From JAUWKC01 sp035527845 (lineage in GTDB: Bacteria > Planctomycetota > Phycisphaerae > Sedimentisphaerales > Anaerobacaceae): 64,000 nt of DNA. Made by a program: the position numbers and the translations under genes. Where the stretch lies: assembly GCA_035527845.1 (NCBI GenBank), contig DATKZT010000086.1, forward strand, positions 1-64,000, written 5' to 3'. Numbering within the stretch: position 1 is the stretch's first letter; each line of letters opens with the position of its first letter. Positions 43,042 through 51,379 of the stretch are shown here, piece by piece. The notes below the pieces were generated by a model. It was not told where the DNA came from and searched no databases. It worked only from the letters and a program-made list of their open reading frames with translations.

Positions 43042-43848
43042 ATGGCGGCACAGTCCACAAATCCTGGTCCCAAAACGCGCAGTCGCTGCAACCTCGCCTT
43101 TACACTTCTCGAGCTACTGGTTGTAATGTCGATCATTTCGCTGCTCATCTCAATCCTGCTTCCGAATCTCTCGGCAGCAAGGGAGCAGGCCAAACGGATG
43201 CACTGCGCGGCGAACCTCAAAAACCTCACCTACGCCTGGTACATGTACGGCGGCGATTACGACGGCAGGCTCTGCTCGGCGGATACCCAGTGGAACCTGC
43301 CCGGAAACAACTGGGTCGCCGACGGACCCTTGATGCCCGGCAACGACGTGGGCGGCACACAGGACGCTCTCGAAGAAGGCGTGCTCTGGCCCTACGTAAC
43401 CACCGCCGCGGCGTACAAGTGCGAAAGCGACCGCGGCCCCATGCTCCGAAGCTATTGCATCTCGCGAACGATGAACGGCAAACAGTGCAACTGCGAGCAC
43501 GACAACATAAACCCCTTCAAGACCCTCGCCGGCATTTCGCGCACCGCCGCCAAAATGGTATTCGTTGACGCAGACAGCCAGGACCGGTGGATAGAAGGCT
43601 CGTTCGTCCCCCTCACACAGATTGACGCCGACCCTCTCGAATGGTACTGCTCGCCGAGCAGAAACATAACCGCAAGACACGCCGACGGCTGCAACCTGTC
43701 CTTCGCCGACGGCCACTGGGAATACTGGAAATACGAGGACCCGCGCACGGTCCAACTGGCTAAATGGCAGATTGACCCCGCCCAAGCATCGCCTGACAAC
43801 CCGGACCTTCAGCGAATGGCTGAATCCCTAAAGGGCAAGGAACAATAA
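43042..43848 (+). CDS. Prepilin-type protein with N-terminal methylation motif and H-x9-DG-like C-terminus
   Basis: A 268-aa protein. The type II pseudopilin N-terminus is 'FTLLELLVVMSIISLLISIL' with Glu at position +5. The residue before the Phe is Ala ('LAFTLLE'), not the usual Gly needed by prepilin peptidase. The body has 'NLKNLTYAWYMYGGDYDG', and the C-terminus has 'HADGCNLSFADGHWEYW', the planctomycete/PVC H-x9-DG-type signature. Such proteins are very numerous in these genomes, and their role is mostly unknown. Confidence 0.88.
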   Translation: MAAQSTNPGPKTRSRCNLAFTLLELLVVMSIISLLISILLPNLSAAREQAKRMHCAANLKNLTYAWYMYGGDYDGRLCSADTQWNLPGNNWVADGPLMPGNDVGGTQDALEEGVLWPYVTTAAAYKCESDRGPMLRSYCISRTMNGKQCNCEHDNINPFKTLAGISRTAAKMVFVDADSQDRWIEGSFVPLTQIDADPLEWYCSPSRNITARHADGCNLSFADGHWEYWKYEDPRTVQLAKWQIDPAQASPDNPDLQRMAESLKGKEQ

Positions 43849-43913
43849 GAGCCGACCCGCTGCTTCCATTCGAAGGCGTCCCTTCGGCTCACAACCGATT
43901 GGAGAATAACGAA

Positions 43914-44483
43914 ATGATGAGGCTGCCAGGCTGGCTGGGGTATGAAGTCAAAGAAAAGCTCTACCGGCTGAGCCCCGGCAAATGGATCAACGACAACCGG
44001 CGACTCGTCACGGTAGCCGCCCTTCTACCCATAGTGCTGATGCTGGTGACAGCAATTACTTGTTTCTGGCCCCACACCCCCAAAAGCCTCAAACCCCAGA
44101 CAAAGGAATGGTTCTACGACCTCAATACCGGCAACCTTTTCACCGCCGACAAGACCCTCATCCCCCCGATCGAGACGCCATCAGGCCCGCTGCCCAGCGG
44201 TGAGCCCGCCGGCGTCAAGGCCTGTGTCCTCGCCTACGCAGACCCCACCAATCAATCAAACCGCTTCGTCGGCTTCCTCGAAAAAGCAAATCCCCGCGCA
44301 CAATCCGCCGGCACCGCTGACGCCAACAGCGGCGCACGCCAATGGGGACACGCCCGACTCATTCGCAGACTTGAAGATGCCGAATGGGTCCAGGCCGACA
44401 GCCCCGAAGGGCGAGAGATTCTCGAAGAAGCCTTCGCACCCGACCCAAACGGAGAGCGCCCCCACTACGTCCGCCCCCACTAA
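43914..44483 (+). CDS. Unknown membrane-anchored protein
   Basis: The ATG at 43914, with GGAG ten bases upstream, gives 189 aa. A short basic N-terminus is followed by one membrane helix (about 33-55), and an exported domain with 'EWFYDLNTGNLFTADKTLIP' and a central acidic/polar region. It follows the prepilin gene by 66 bases and is probably co-transcribed; similar pairs of pseudopilin and small anchored protein are plausible for an envelope machine (inference). Family not recognised. Confidence 0.65.
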   Translation: MMRLPGWLGYEVKEKLYRLSPGKWINDNRRLVTVAALLPIVLMLVTAITCFWPHTPKSLKPQTKEWFYDLNTGNLFTADKTLIPPIETPSGPLPSGEPAGVKACVLAYADPTNQSNRFVGFLEKANPRAQSAGTADANSGARQWGHARLIRRLEDAEWVQADSPEGREILEEAFAPDPNGERPHYVRPH

Positions 44484-44800
44484 CTGTACCCGCACCCCAT
44501 AAGCGCACGGCCCTCGCACCATGGCACATCCTAATAGAGATCAACATCTGCGGCTACTTCCGCCAAACCAACGTCGGACAAGCCCGGCACACAGACGCCA
44601 AATACATTTATACCCCCCCCAATCCCAAGACGACCCCGTTTAGCCCTCGCCGCCCCGGCCACCCAACACCCTCATCTCCTGATTCCCTCATCACCTCCCA
44701 CCTGATACCCTGATGTCCCGATACCCTCATTTTCCTTTCTAATTGCCCCCCCCTGCTCATCCACGCATCCACGCTCCAACCCGCCACCTTATTCGGTGTG
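44484..44800. other. C-rich intergenic tract between convergent genes
   Basis: About 317 bases between the ends of the anchored-protein gene (+) and ftsI (-). It contains C-runs, irregular repeats of CCCTGAT/CCCTCAT (44670-44740) and no ORF with coding features. No clear terminator hairpin seen. Confidence 0.5.
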
Positions 44801-46531
44801 TTACCGTGCCATTGCTATTGTTCCGGCCTGCTCAGCTCGAGGCGGCACCTTCAGATACATGAGCGTCCTCTCCAGAATCTTCGCCGCCACCGGCGAGGCC
44901 ACCGCTCCGCCGGTATAGCCCTTGCCCAGGCTCTTTTTCGGCTTGCGAATCGAAACCAGCACCACCACCGCCGGCGCCTCCGCCGGCGCCCCGCAGATAA
45001 ACGACGCCATATAATCGTCATCAGAATATCCCCTCTCGTTGGGCTTGGCGATGTTTGCCGTCCCCGTCTTGCCGAATACCTGCCACTTCTCCAATTTCGC
45101 CCGCTTGCCCGTCCCCTCATTGACCACCCCAACCAGCGCGTCACTCACAATCCACATGGCTACCTCCGGCTTGACCACAAAACCCACGCCCGTGTTCTCA
45201 GGCCGCCGCAGCTTCGTTATCCTACCGTCATTGTCCACCACCGCACGAACTACATAAGGCCGAACCGAGTGACCGCCGTTCGCCAATATGCAGAATGCAC
45301 GAACCAGTTGTATCGCCGTCACCGTAATCTCCTGCCCGAAAGGTATACGCGTCACGCTGTAGCCCGTCCACTGCCCAGGCCCACGCAAAAGTCCCTCGGT
45401 CTCACCAGGCAAATCAACTCCCGTCCGCCGACCGAACCCGAAAAGCTCCAGGCCCCGGTGCAGCTTCTCCCTGCCCACCCGCTGACCGATCTTCGCCATC
45501 CCGATGTTGCTCGACTTAATCAGAATCTCACGCACCGTCAGGTTTCCGAAACCCTCTCTGTACTCCCCGATGCTGCCGAAACCACGACCCCGATAATGCC
45601 CGTTCTCGCAGAATATCTTCTCATGCCTGTTCACAATGCCGGCATCCAGCGCAATCGCCGCCGCCACAGGCTTTATAATACTGCCCGGCTCGAACTGGTC
45701 GCTCAGCGCACGGTTGCGAAACGTATTCGGGTCAGAAAAACGAATGTCATTCGGCTCGAAATCCGGAAGCGAGACCATCGCCAGTATCGCACCGGTCACC
45801 GGCTCGGCCACAACTGCGATAGCCGCCTCCGCCTCATATTTCTCGTACTGCGACTTGAGCTCCGAACGGGCAAACTGCTGTATCGTCGCGTCCAGCGCCA
45901 GTATTATTCCGACACCGTCGCTGTACTCGCCGTTGTGTTCTTTCAGCACAAGGGGCCGCCGGCGCGCGTCCGCCAAGAATATATTCCGCCGCGGCAGCCC
46001 CGCCAGCTCCTTGTCGTACTCCAGCTCCAGCCCGGTCAGACCACGGTTGTCGAGACTTGTAAAGCCCACCACGTGCGCCGACAGACGCCCCATCGGGTAC
46101 ACCCGCCGCCACTCCGACTCCACACCGATCCCATAGATGCCGCGCACCTGCCGGCACTCCTCTTCACTCGCGCCCTCCTTCAGGTTCGCAAAACCAGGAT
46201 TGCCGCTCTCGGTAATTACCCTCAAAATGTCCTCAGATTGCATGCCCACTATCGGGACCAGCCTCCGCGATACTTCCTCCGGATTCTTGATCACCCGCGG
46301 CTCGGCAAAAATCATCTGTTCCTTATTGCTCGCCGCCAGGACCCTGCCGCGACAGTCGAGTATTGCACCCCTATGGGGTTTCTGCGTCACCAGCTTCCGC
46401 TGCTGGCGAACAGAAATGTCCAGGTACTGCCCCCCCTTGAAGTACTGTAAATAAAAACACCGTCCACCCAGACCAAGAAAGGCCGTCATCAATAGCAGTA
46501 ACAGAAAAATGGTGAGGCGAACGATTCTCAA
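44801..46531 (-). CDS. ftsI: Peptidoglycan transpeptidase FtsI (PBP3)
   Basis: A 576-aa class B penicillin-binding protein with an N-terminal membrane helix (about 5-23). The transpeptidase motifs are all present: SxxK in 'FEPGSIIKP', SxN in 'SSNIGMAKIG' and KTG in 'FGKTGTANIA'. The pedestal region has 'RGAILDCRGRVLA', as in other FtsI proteins. It cross-links septal peptidoglycan. Retention of FtsI argues for a lineage that still makes a peptidoglycan wall, unlike planctomycetes that have lost division genes. It follows the ftsL-like gene in the dcw order. Confidence 0.95.
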   Translation of the reverse strand: MRIVRLTIFLLLLLMTAFLGLGGRCFYLQYFKGGQYLDISVRQQRKLVTQKPHRGAILDCRGRVLAASNKEQMIFAEPRVIKNPEEVSRRLVPIVGMQSEDILRVITESGNPGFANLKEGASEEECRQVRGIYGIGVESEWRRVYPMGRLSAHVVGFTSLDNRGLTGLELEYDKELAGLPRRNIFLADARRRPLVLKEHNGEYSDGVGIILALDATIQQFARSELKSQYEKYEAEAAIAVVAEPVTGAILAMVSLPDFEPNDIRFSDPNTFRNRALSDQFEPGSIIKPVAAAIALDAGIVNRHEKIFCENGHYRGRGFGSIGEYREGFGNLTVREILIKSSNIGMAKIGQRVGREKLHRGLELFGFGRRTGVDLPGETEGLLRGPGQWTGYSVTRIPFGQEITVTAIQLVRAFCILANGGHSVRPYVVRAVVDNDGRITKLRRPENTGVGFVVKPEVAMWIVSDALVGVVNEGTGKRAKLEKWQVFGKTGTANIAKPNERGYSDDDYMASFICGAPAEAPAVVVLVSIRKPKKSLGKGYTGGAVASPVAAKILERTLMYLKVPPRAEQAGTIAMAR

Positions 46532-46634
46532 TTTGACCTATGCGCCGCAAATGAGTCTACTGGTCTTACTACTGCTCCGGCACAACTCCAATAATGGATG
46601 TCACGACAAACGCGCCCGCCGGTCCCCAAACCTC

Positions 46635-46850
46635 TCAACGGTCCACCCGCTCAGAGATGGCCGCCGGATTAAGCAAATTCTCTACCTGAAGCTGCTTCTG
46701 CCAAAGCCGCTGCTTCAGCCGGCCCTGCTCCGCATTCACCGCACAAAGCTGATAGAAAATGCGATGGTTCGCGCTCCGCACCAGCACCGTAAGGATTAAT
46801 ACCGCCGTGACAAAAAAAGTAACAAAAATAAACCGAAACCGAGATGTCAT
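46635..46850 (-). CDS. ftsL: FtsL-like small division membrane protein
   Basis: A 71-aa single-pass protein: short cytoplasmic N-terminus, membrane helix (about 6-24), then a coiled-coil-like segment 'NAEQGRLKQRLWQKQLQVEN' and a short tail. Size, topology and location just upstream of ftsI in a mraZ-rsmH cluster are the basis for the call; FtsL sequences are too diverged for a motif match. An earlier in-frame start is not supported. Confidence 0.65.
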   Translation of the reverse strand: MTSRFRFIFVTFFVTAVLILTVLVRSANHRIFYQLCAVNAEQGRLKQRLWQKQLQVENLLNPAAISERVDR

Positions 46851-46898
46851 CTATCACTTCTTGTCGTACGCGTCGCCGCACGGCACAAATATGCCAGC

Positions 46899-47723
46899 CT
46901 ACCGCGCCGGTATTCTCAAGCTCGTCCCAACAACAACCTCGTCCTCATTCTTCAGCCTGTCCTGGTTGAGCTTGAATATCTCCTTGTAGCGATTGCCGTC
47001 CCCCAACTGCTGCGCCGCTATCTTCCAAAGGTTATCACCTTCCTTGACCACATACTCTGTGCCCGACTTTGCCGACGAGCCGCCCAGAAGTATCTCCCCG
47101 ATCGATCTGCGCGTCTCGAACATCGACCCGCCGAAAATACCCGCCTGTTGTGGCTGACTCGGACCCATCAGCGCCGGAATCAGGAGGTTTTGCCCCACGA
47201 GAATCTCGTCCGCCGACTTCAAAATCTTGCGGTTCGCCTCGAATATCCGCATCACGTTCACTCTTTTGTTGCCCTCTTCGGGCCCATAGAATTTCTGCGC
47301 GATGGTGGCCAGAATATCGCCCTCGCCGACAGTATACACCTTAGGCCACACCTCCCGCACCACATCCACACTCGGCGGCGGTGCCTGAACTGATTCCGGC
47401 GGATTCAACATCCCCGGCCTTGAACCCTCCACCTCCCCCGAGGCGCCACCCGGCAACGGTGTTGAGTACCGCGCATACGATGCGTCGCCAGACATGCCCA
47501 CAGGCAGCGGACCATTGTATCTTATTATCGGCTCATTCTGTTCGATAACCTTCCGCTCCTCTGCTGCAAGACCAAGCTGCCGGTTCTGAGTCTCCAGCAT
47601 CCGGTTCGTCAAATCATTGTTCTCACGGTTGCTGCCAAAACGCGGAAGTCCGTTGATGATGAACGCTATGATGAATATGAAAACCAAACCTAAAAGTAAT
47701 CCAATCTTCGCGTCGGAAGTCAT
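46899..47723 (-). CDS. Membrane-anchored protein with two LysM domains
   Basis: A 274-aa protein with an N-terminal membrane helix (about 6-25), a Pro/Gly-rich linker, and two LysM peptidoglycan-binding modules ('YTVGEGDILATIAQKFYG' with 'ADEILVGQNLLIP', and 'YVVKEGDNLWKIAAQQLGD' with 'EDEVVVGTSLRIP'). No catalytic domain. It sits between rsmH (20 bases away) and the ftsL-like gene, an unusual site for such a gene, which suggests a role in septal wall organisation or in anchoring the divisome to peptidoglycan (inference). Confidence 0.88.
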   Translation of the reverse strand: MTSDAKIGLLLGLVFIFIIAFIINGLPRFGSNRENNDLTNRMLETQNRQLGLAAEERKVIEQNEPIIRYNGPLPVGMSGDASYARYSTPLPGGASGEVEGSRPGMLNPPESVQAPPPSVDVVREVWPKVYTVGEGDILATIAQKFYGPEEGNKRVNVMRIFEANRKILKSADEILVGQNLLIPALMGPSQPQQAGIFGGSMFETRRSIGEILLGGSSAKSGTEYVVKEGDNLWKIAAQQLGDGNRYKEIFKLNQDRLKNEDEVVVGTSLRIPAR

Positions 47724-47743
47724 AACACAAACTCCCCTTTCTC

Positions 47744-48649
47744 TTACTGTCTCTCTGCTATCCTTAGCTTCGCGCTGCGCGCCCGCCGGTTCTCGGTGAT
47801 TTCGCCACGCGAAGGAGCGATCGGCTTGCTCGTGATAACCTTATAATTCCCACTCTTCTCATTCTGTCTGAAATTCTTCTTCACCAGACCGTCTTCAAGG
47901 CTGTGGTAGCTGATAACAGCTATGCGCCCCTTTGGCTTCAGTATACCGGGTGCCGCCGCCAGCAGCCTCTCCAGATTCTCAAGCTCATTGTTCACCGCTA
48001 TCCGCAGCGCCTGAAACGTCCGCGTCGCAGGGTGCAGCCGACCCCTTCCGCCCGGCGCCGCCCTGGCCAGCGCCCGACTCACTATCGACGCCAGCTCACC
48101 CGTCGTCCGAATCGAACGCCTCCCACGCTCTGCCACGATAAAACGCGCAATACGCCGCGATCCACGCTCCCCCCCGAAGCGATATATCAAATCAGCCAAC
48201 GATTTCTCGTCCGTTTCTCTAATTATATCGGCTGCGCTCCGCTTTAATCTTTTATCAATTCTCATGTCAAGAGTCATATTTGACTGAAAACTGAGCCCAA
48301 GCTCCGCATCTCCAAGTTGGGCCGAGCTCAACCCCAAATCCGCCAAGATAAAATCCACCCGCCCTATGCCCTTTTCGACGAGCTTCTCAGCGATTTCTGA
48401 GAAGTTCGCACAAATCAGAATGACCTTGCACCCAAGCTCCCTCAAAATAAAATGGGCCCTGCGGATAGATTTAGCATCAACGTCCAGACCAACAACGACA
48501 CCATCAGGGCCCAATTTTTGGCCGAACAGTAAACTATGACCTCCTTGTCCTATGGTCGCATCGACCACTACCCCGTCCGGTGGTAAGTTTACGTGTTCGG
48601 CCAGCTCATTTACAAGAACGGGTATGTGTTCTATCGTCGAACCATTCAC
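47744..48649 (-). CDS. rsmH: 16S rRNA (cytosine1402-N4)-methyltransferase
   Basis: A 301-aa SAM-dependent methyltransferase of the MraW/RsmH family. It starts 'HIPVLVNELAEHVNLPPDGV', has SAM motif I 'VVDATIGQGGHSLLF', 'DFILADLGLSSAQLGDAELG' and the C-terminal 'ISYHSLEDGLVKKNF', all diagnostic. It modifies C1402 of 16S rRNA in the decoding centre. Standard length and dcw position. Confidence 0.96.
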   Translation of the reverse strand: MNGSTIEHIPVLVNELAEHVNLPPDGVVVDATIGQGGHSLLFGQKLGPDGVVVGLDVDAKSIRRAHFILRELGCKVILICANFSEIAEKLVEKGIGRVDFILADLGLSSAQLGDAELGLSFQSNMTLDMRIDKRLKRSAADIIRETDEKSLADLIYRFGGERGSRRIARFIVAERGRRSIRTTGELASIVSRALARAAPGGRGRLHPATRTFQALRIAVNNELENLERLLAAAPGILKPKGRIAVISYHSLEDGLVKKNFRQNEKSGNYKVITSKPIAPSRGEITENRRARSAKLRIAERQ

Positions 48650-48731
48650 TTTTCGCTTATTATGCCCCGTCGCACGCCGCCTCTCGGCACTCTCTCACAT
48701 CCTTAAACACGACCGTGCGACCAACCACGTC

Positions 48732-48941
48732 TTAACCCACAGCCAACACGCTTTTCTCACGTTTGAGCTTCTTGACGGCAGGCGAAAAACCGATCTCTGC
48801 AAACACTCCGCTGGCCTTCCTTAGCCGTTCCAGCCGTTCCCCAAGTACCGCCAGCGACGCAAACGTCTGCTCGTCAACGCTCCTTTGCCCGCAAAGGCTC
48901 TGCTCCACTATCCGACAATGATCCAAATCCATTTCAATCAT
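48732..48941 (-). CDS. Small unknown protein between mraZ and rsmH
   Basis: The ATG at 48941 lies in the mraZ stop (overlap of 8 bases) and has GAGGAGG upstream, a strong sign that it is translated. The 69-aa product is predicted to be helical and basic at the C-terminus ('KKLKREKS') with two Cys (positions 9 and 17). No TM segment, no known motif. It could be a division-linked regulator (inference). I do not recognise it. Confidence 0.6.
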   Translation of the reverse strand: MIEMDLDHCRIVEQSLCGQRSVDEQTFASLAVLGERLERLRKASGVFAEIGFSPAVKKLKREKSVLAVG

Positions 48942-49434
48942 GTTGCCTCCTCTCAAGTGTCAGACCTTCCCGGCCTTCGTTCTGAAGCACTACCTGTCGT
49001 GCCTGAGACACCTGTTGTTGATATTGACTTATATGATCCGCGAGGTACTTTTCCCAGTCCTCGCTGTTCCACAATTCAATATGGTCCCGTACTCCCAATA
49101 ACGTGATACGCTCCTTCAGCCTCGCTCGCACCCGAAGCCTTTCGTTCAGCAGCAGCCGACCCTGCCGGTCAAGCTCAACCTTGCTCGCCAATGCGAAGCT
49201 TATACGCTCGAACGCCACCGTCTCGTCCGCAGGCTGCCCCTCTGGCGCCGCTGCCAGAGCTATCTGCTCGAAATACTTCTCCGGATAAAGGCACAGTATC
49301 CCGTTCGTACCAAACACTAAGTAGAAATTGCTGCCGTGTTCCTCCGCGTCGATCTGATTCCGAAGCCTGTTCGAAATCAGCACTCGGCTCTTGTTGTCTA
49401 TCACGTGCTCGTATTCGCCTGTTAATAACAACAT
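48934..49434 (-). CDS. mraZ: Transcriptional regulator MraZ
   Basis: A 166-aa protein with two AbrB-like SpoVT/MraZ half-domains: 'LLTGEYEHVIDNKSRVLIS' and 'ASKVELDRQGRLLLNERLRV', each with the conserved DxxGR/DxxSR-type turn. MraZ binds direct repeats in its own promoter and controls the dcw cluster. A longer C-terminal tail (from about 140) is Gln/Arg rich. It heads the cluster and its promoter region holds the expected repeats. Confidence 0.94.
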   Translation of the reverse strand: MLLLTGEYEHVIDNKSRVLISNRLRNQIDAEEHGSNFYLVFGTNGILCLYPEKYFEQIALAAAPEGQPADETVAFERISFALASKVELDRQGRLLLNERLRVRARLKERITLLGVRDHIELWNSEDWEKYLADHISQYQQQVSQARQVVLQNEGREGLTLERRQHD

Positions 49435-49468
49435 GGCTTCTGCCCCACTAAGTCATACAGCATAGGGA

Positions 49469-49511
49469 AAACTAACCACTTCTTACCACTATGTCAACCA
49501 TCTATCCCACT
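49469..49511 (-). promoter_or_regulatory. mraZ promoter overlapping MraZ-box-like direct repeats
   Basis: On the minus strand an exact TTGACA (49492-49497) is followed after 17 bases by TAGTTT (49469-49474). Four TGG-containing repeats surround it, with TGG spacing of about 9-12 bases; the first is AAAGTGGG. MraZ boxes are known as TGGGN or AAAGTGG repeats at about 10-bp period. The leader would be about 27 bases. Autoregulation is expected. Confidence 0.65.
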
Positions 49512-49821
49512 TTTTATTAATTTTTTTTCAAAATTCTATTATAGGACCTTCTCCGCAAACCCCTAATTCAAGCTCCCACAAGCCGTTATGAAATTTCCGC
49601 CCTTATTCTTATCCCGCATTATTTTATACCCACCGCGCGCATTCCGCACCGGCCGCCCCAACATTCCACATTCTTTGTTGGATGCCTGTTGGCCGCAGGC
49701 GGATTCGATATTCCTTTCCTCGCACCCCTGCCTGTCCCCCGCCCCCGGACTTGTCCGCGGGTGCACTTCATATTTGTAGGTAGGAAGGCAGGCTATCGGG
49801 CTTGTATGGTCGTGCAGGCCT

Positions 49822-49862
49822 TTCGAGGGGGGCTGGATTCCCGCTTTCGCGGGAATGACAAC
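49822..49862. repeat. Dispersed repeat with TCCCGC/GCGGGA hairpin
   Basis: GGGGGGCTGGATTCCCGC, a TTTC loop and GCGGGAATGACAA. On the other strand the loop is GAAA (GNRA). It belongs to the same kind as the hairpins at 62604-62624 and 62829-62852. It lies beside the degraded IS110 gene. Confidence 0.6.
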
Positions 49863-49938
49863 GGGGGGAAACGATTCGGGAAGAAACGGGGGCAATGATA
49901 CGGGCAAAGAATCCACCTACAAACGTGAATCGCACCCC

Positions 49939-50118
49939 TTGTCCGCCGATCTCGAAAGTCAGGTGCAAGTTTCCCCCGGGCCTTCGCTGCCTTTGTAGAG
50001 ACTTTTGCATCTGCTCAATATCCGTCCCAAGCCGGGTGCACTTGTCTCTTTTGCCTTTTTGCACCACGCAGGCCACTGTTTTCTTGCTGTCAATGTCGAA
50101 TCCGATATACTTGTCCAT
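49939..50118 (-). pseudogene. IS110-family transposase, N-terminal fragment
   Basis: From the ATG at 50118 (AGGAGG upstream) the frame reads 'MDKYIGFDIDSKKTVACVVQ', 'GTDIEQMQKSLQRQRRPGG' and 'LHLTFEIGGQ', the RuvC-like (DEDD) start of IS110 transposases. Homology stops after about 60 residues, where the frame enters unrelated and repeat sequence; the catalytic Ser domain is missing. The element is therefore inactive, but its 5' side, including the start and upstream region, is preserved. Confidence 0.75.
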
Positions 50119-50450
50119 ATCGAGCCTCCTGTAAAAAAGGTTATTGTGGCGTTTAACCACGACCACGTAAAAAACTGGCACAACCAATGATCCCGTAAAT
50201 CATAACCTGCCGCAGGAGCCTCCGGTTTTATAGCTTATCTCGTAGTCGCATGATTTATGAAATGCTGTACTATTGCGGCGGTGTCGGGCAGGTCTTTTAA
50301 GCGACTCAGAGGCAAAAGGTGCCAGAAGGTCCCTCAGAGCAGGGGCGATAACGAACCACGCCAAACCTTGCTTGGTGAGTATGGCAATGGTAGTATTGCT
50401 GCGTTAAGCCGAAGGCTTGAAGAAGGTGGAAAACACATGTGTTCGCCGTT
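50119..50450 (-). ncRNA. Structured non-coding end of the IS110 remnant (possible bridge-RNA region)
   Basis: In IS110-group elements the long non-coding end 5' of the transposase encodes the bridge RNA that pairs target and donor. This region is in that position, lacks a CDS and shows several hairpins: CCCT/AGGG (50331-50344), GCAAT/ATTGC (50384-50399) and AAGCC/GGCTT (50406-50418). The outer border and the exact RNA are not resolved; identification as a bridge RNA is inference. The hemX promoter may also overlap its distal part. Confidence 0.35.
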
Positions 50451-50494
50451 TATATCTAATGGCAGCCTGTTATAGAGTAAGCTGAGGGACGAAA

Positions 50495-51379
50495 ATGGCC
50501 GGATTACCGACACGAGAAATAGCGCTGTTTGTTTCGGTGGTGGTGATTTACCTCGTGGCGGGGATAGTTGGAGTTGTCCAATTGCTGTCAAGGGGCGAGA
50601 AATATAGGCGTTTTCTTTCGCCTCTTGTCTCTTTGGCGGTCGTGCTGGAAGCTGTGATGTTGATATTCAGGGCCGTCACGCTAAGGGCCGTCCCCCTGAC
50701 CGGGCTGTTCGAGTCGATGATTGTTCTTACGATTGTGTTTGCCCTGATATACCTGTTCTTCAGCATTGCGGTCCAGCAGGTGTGGTTCGGTTCGATAATG
50801 ACATGGATAATCCTGGTCATGGTCCTGATGGCAGGCATCGTTGCCGCACCCGCCTCTGAGCCTTACGGATTGGCGGCGACGCCTTGGGCTGTTGCCCATG
50901 GTGTCGCCATGGTTCTTGCCGGGGCCTCGATAGCTTTTGCGACCTGCACCGCAGCGCTATATTTGCTCGGCAGGCGCAAGCTGAAGCGAAAAGAGGTCAT
51001 GCAGGTCCTCGGCCGGGTGCCCAATATTGAGAAGCTCGAACGAATGAACCTGCTCGCGGTCAGGGTCGCTTTTGTATTGATTACAATCGGACTGGCCAGC
51101 GGCCTCGGCCTTACGTCAATGCTGCGAACAGGTCTGGTCACATGGCTCACCGACCCGAAAGTAATTTCTACCATCGCAGCCTGGGGGCTCCTCGGCGGGA
51201 TACTGGTCTTAGACCGCCTGCTGCTTCTAAAGGCGAATATAAGGGCGGGAATGACAGTGGGAGCTTTTTTGCTGGTTCTGTTTGCGATTTTGGGGGTGGC
51301 CGTTCTCGGTGTGACCAAACATAATTTTTCACGCCCGCGTGACTCGGTTGCGCCTGTAACGGACATGACGCAGAAATGA
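50495..51379 (+). CDS. hemX: HemX/CcsA-like membrane protein
   Basis: A 294-aa polytopic protein with about eight membrane helices, e.g. 'IVGVVQLLSRGEKYR', 'VPLTGLFESMIVLTIVF', 'WAVAHGVAMVLAGASIAFAT' and 'VAWGLL'-type helices. The His in 'AHGV' and 'GLFE' fit the CcsA/HemX superfamily of heme-handling proteins, but the Trp-rich WWD motif of true CcsA is absent. Located directly before hemA (ATGA overlap), as HemX is in Bacillus, where it modulates GluTR levels. The true heme-handling CcsA is encoded at 57171-57965. Confidence 0.8.
   Translation: MAGLPTREIALFVSVVVIYLVAGIVGVVQLLSRGEKYRRFLSPLVSLAVVLEAVMLIFRAVTLRAVPLTGLFESMIVLTIVFALIYLFFSIAVQQVWFGSIMTWIILVMVLMAGIVAAPASEPYGLAATPWAVAHGVAMVLAGASIAFATCTAALYLLGRRKLKRKEVMQVLGRVPNIEKLERMNLLAVRVAFVLITIGLASGLGLTSMLRTGLVTWLTDPKVISTIAAWGLLGGILVLDRLLLLKANIRAGMTVGAFLLVLFAILGVAVLGVTKHNFSRPRDSVAPVTDMTQK

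Noticed and set aside
49563..49916. 117-codon minus-strand frame after the IS110 fragment
   Set aside because: Runs through dispersed repeats (the TCCCGC hairpin region) with no recognisable domain.
50250..50480. Cobalamin or other known riboswitch ahead of hemX-hemA-ahbC
   Set aside because: No B12 box or other conserved riboswitch core could be recognised. Its position next to the IS110 fragment gives a simpler explanation for the hairpins.
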